From Spirogloea muscicola (lineage: Eukaryota > Streptophyta > Zygnematophyceae > Spirogloeales > Spirogloeaceae), in assembly GCA_009602725.1 (NCBI GenBank), contig WELB01000113.1, positions 381,344-391,729 of the forward strand: DNA of 10,386 nucleotides, read 5' to 3'. The number at the start of each line of letters is the position of its first letter. The first letter of the stretch is position 1. Of the stretch, positions 8,231 through 10,386 are shown piece after piece. The notes beneath the pieces are model-generated. The model did not search any database and was not told the origin of the DNA. It saw only the letters and a list, made by a program, of their open reading frames with translations. A program made the position numbers and the translations under genes.

Positions 8231-10262
8231 CTACATGTGAGCAGAAGTCTTTTTCGGAGGAGTATCTTCTTCTGATTCTCCTGATGTCCCAGGCCGTTTC
8301 ACCTGCACATTGCGGGCTATCGTGATGACTGCGTCCATGTGGCACATATACAGGAGGCGTTCACAGACTGGCATATATCCCATCTCGCTGCCAAAGGCAC
8401 CTACGCCTGAATTGCATTGTTCAGCACAGGAGCACCTTCTTCTGAGTAGGAGGGCTGAGGATGGAGTTCTGTTTGGTGCCCCCGGCCGAAGTGAGAGGCC
8501 GCGGAGCAGCATATGAAAAGTGCTGCTTCATGTCAATGCCATGTGCATATTGCGGGTGCTCCGACAAGAATCTGCGAGGTGGACTAGATGCTCAGATTCA
8601 GCCTACTTTGTGTCAGAGAGGGCGTCCTGTCCATGCGTGCTCCTGCAAGCACTGAATGGGCAGCAGCCATCCCAACACACGGGTGGCTCTTGTCACTCTT
8701 TTCGGACTAGAATGAACATTCATCAAGGCTAGGCTTCAGATATATGTGACAAGGTAAGCAGGGGTATCAGACCAAATAACAGTGCTTGCTTACTTCTCAA
8801 TGTCATTCATTGAGCGTAGTTGCCTTCCATTAGGAGCGTGATAGTACCTGCACGGGGTTCACGCGCTCTCTATTTAGAGACGAACTTGAAGCTGCACCCG
8901 TCAGCAGCAGGTTAAATTCATACAAGAGCAGAGCAGCATCGTGACTTCATGAGAGCAATCAAGATTTCGTGGTGATCAATCGACTTGGGCAATCGCAGGA
9001 TCACAAGATATAGAGGACTGCGGTGGTGGTAGGTGTTGATTGGGTGCTCACACATCAGCGAAGCGATTTGAGGTTCCACCACGAACCACGACTCGCCGAC
9101 GCCAGCCAGTAGGTGGCTGCGCGCGCAAGTCCACAGTCGCGCACCCAAAGCATGAGTGTGACAGCGCTAGGAAACGACAGCTCACTATGAATGGAGCGTG
9201 CAGCTCAGAAGGCCAGCTGTGCTGAGGATGTTGCTGTTTACTGGTGGAGCGTGCCAGGAGCTCACGATATGCACAGCTCGTTGCAACGGCCTCTCCAACA
9301 GGCAAGGCAGCTAGCTGACCTGGGGGATGTCGAAGCGGTCCATGGCCCAGAGCAAGGAGTTGTCTTGCTTCAGGTCGGTCGGGTCGTCGCAGGACTTGGG
9401 CGGGGGCCCCTCGGGCGTGCTCCATGCCGACGTCTTGTCGAATGCACAGAGAACCACGAGAGCACAATCAGAGGCGCAGGCCCAAAAGCAAGCCCACCGG
9501 TCGTTGTGATGCAGCAGCAGCTGCACCGAGCCCAGCACTGCAGGCGGGCTGCAGCGCGGCACGGCACGGATGGCTAGCCCCGACACAAAAGCCGCGGCAG
9601 TCTCGGAGCCCCCACCAGCTCGCAGGTCCAGGGCTGCCTGGAGATGACAGCGCGGATGGCCTCGTAGTGCTGCGTGGTGGGCACTGAGGCGGCACACCGC
9701 AGCGGAGGCAAGCAGAGACCGTGTCAGGCAGGCACCGAGAACGGGCTTGGCTCGACAGCTGGACTGGCGGTGGACCGACACCGGCTGCCGCAGCAGCCTG
9801 CAGCTGGGCTGGCGGCCGGATAGCCATGCCAGCGCGCGCCGAGGTCCGGCGCGAGCAGCCGCAGGGCGTCGTCTCACCAATGCGCCACTTGAGGCAGTTG
9901 CTGCACTGCACGACGAAGGCGCTGAGCGTGGCCGCGGTGGCCCGCCGCGCCGGCTCCGCCCTGTCGTCCGCGGCCCCGGCGGCGGCGGCGCCTGCGCCGG
10001 GCCTTGCCTGCTTCGCCGGCTTGTGCTTGGGCGGCTTCGGCGTGCCGCCGCCACCACCGCCACCGAAGCCATCGCCGGGCTGCAGCTGAGACGGCTGCGA
10101 TCGCGACTGCGACTGCGACTGCGGCTGCGACTGCAGCGGCGACGTCGAGGGCAGCGGCGCCTGGGAGTCAGGCTCCGCCTTGGCCGGCGAGGCCTCCGCG
10201 TCGCCGGGCCCATCGGCGGGCGTGTCCGGCGGCGTCGCCCGGAGCGGCGGCGGCGCAGCCTC
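8231..10262 (-). CDS. CW-type zinc finger plus methyl-CpG-binding-domain (MBD) protein, 5' partial
   Basis: Exons on the minus strand: 10262-9878 (open upstream, no in-frame ATG seen), 9683-9616, 9433-9320, 9116-9052, 8847-8794, 8571-8436 and 8302-8231 (stop TAG at 8233-8231). Every junction is GT-AG and every phase matches, giving about 297 residues. Order: a disordered Pro/Ala/Ser/Gln/Gly-rich N-terminus; a CW zinc finger (FVVQCSNCLKWRIVPTTQHY, then RQPWTCEL, then PPPKSCDDPTDL) with the four zinc cysteines and the KWR and PW tryptophans; the linker WAMDRFDIPQ; the MBD (PPTGWRRRVVVRGGTSNRFA, DVYYHAPNGRQLRSMNDIEK, FLSEHPQYAHGIDMKQHFSY); and a basic/acidic tail ending PPKKTSAHM. CW domains read H3K4 methylation and MBDs bind methylated CpG; CW directly followed by MBD is a plant-lineage arrangement (for example Arabidopsis MBD2/MBD4-type proteins), so this is probably a nuclear chromatin reader. 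At the positions of human MeCP2 R111, D121, Y123 and R133 this MBD has R, D, Y and R. The N-terminus is cut off by the poly-T tract. It converges with gene C. Confidence 0.92.
10082..10133 (-). repeat. CAG-TCG hexanucleotide repeat encoding Ser-Gln repeats in gene B
   Basis: On the minus strand this stretch is an imperfect series of CAG and TCG codons, with CCG, CGA and CTG interruptions, read as QSQPQSQSQSRSQPSQLQ. It lies inside the predicted disordered N-terminus of gene B, followed downstream by a short poly-Gly tract (about 10067-10044) and a poly-Ala tract (about 9990-9972). It is a coding microsatellite and likely variable in length. Confidence 0.75.

Positions 10263-10386
<124 letters not shown>

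Noticed and set aside
9311-10213. 300-codon Arg-rich minus-strand ORF
   Set aside because: Its first part is an out-of-frame shadow of gene B's N-terminal exon. Only its last 38 codons (9433-9320) coincide with a true exon; they are in the right frame there and are included in gene B.

Overview
The window looks like nuclear DNA from a green alga, probably a trebouxiophyte/chlorophyte. The reasons are compact genes cut by many short GT-AG introns (often GTGAGT or GTACGT donors), very GC-rich gene starts beside roughly 50% GC introns and intergenic DNA, a plant-type CW zinc finger plus methyl-CpG-binding-domain protein, and a protein with what looks like a twin-arginine thylakoid-lumen targeting signal. 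I see no bacterial operon, rRNA, tRNA, CRISPR array or recognisable transposase. The organism call is inference. The gene models below were assembled by eye from reading frames, splice sites and matching intron phases.

Layout. (1) Bases 1-2915 hold no gene I can support, only short chance ORFs, a diverged duplicated segment (about 275-337 and 564-625) and small low-complexity tracts. (2) Gene A, minus strand, about 4802 to 2916, at least seven exons: a predicted chloroplast lumen protein with an FxLYD-like Ig/beta-sandwich domain and an acidic C-terminus. (3) About 4803-5077: a GC-rich divergent gap between the 5' ends of genes A and C, probably a shared promoter. (4) Gene C, plus strand, about 5078 to 7292, seven exons: an R3H-domain protein (predicted single-stranded nucleic-acid binder) with a long C-terminal exon in which an 'AA-R-x-L-x-x-x-ALG' motif occurs three times. 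(5) 7293-8230: gene-free DNA between two converging genes. (6) Gene B, minus strand, from beyond 10262 down to 8231, seven exons recovered: a CW-type zinc finger followed by an MBD, preceded by a disordered N-terminus containing a Ser-Gln repeat. Its 5' end runs into a pure poly-T tract of 123 bases (10264-10386) that closes the window and is most likely an assembly artefact.

The three genes show no common pathway. Gene B is a chromatin reader, gene C a likely RNA-associated protein and gene A a thylakoid lumen protein. The most interesting points are that the MBD keeps all four classical methyl-CpG contact positions although it sits in a CW-MBD protein, that the ALG motif of gene C is tripled, and that the targeting signal of gene A and the best-context ATG lie in different frames.
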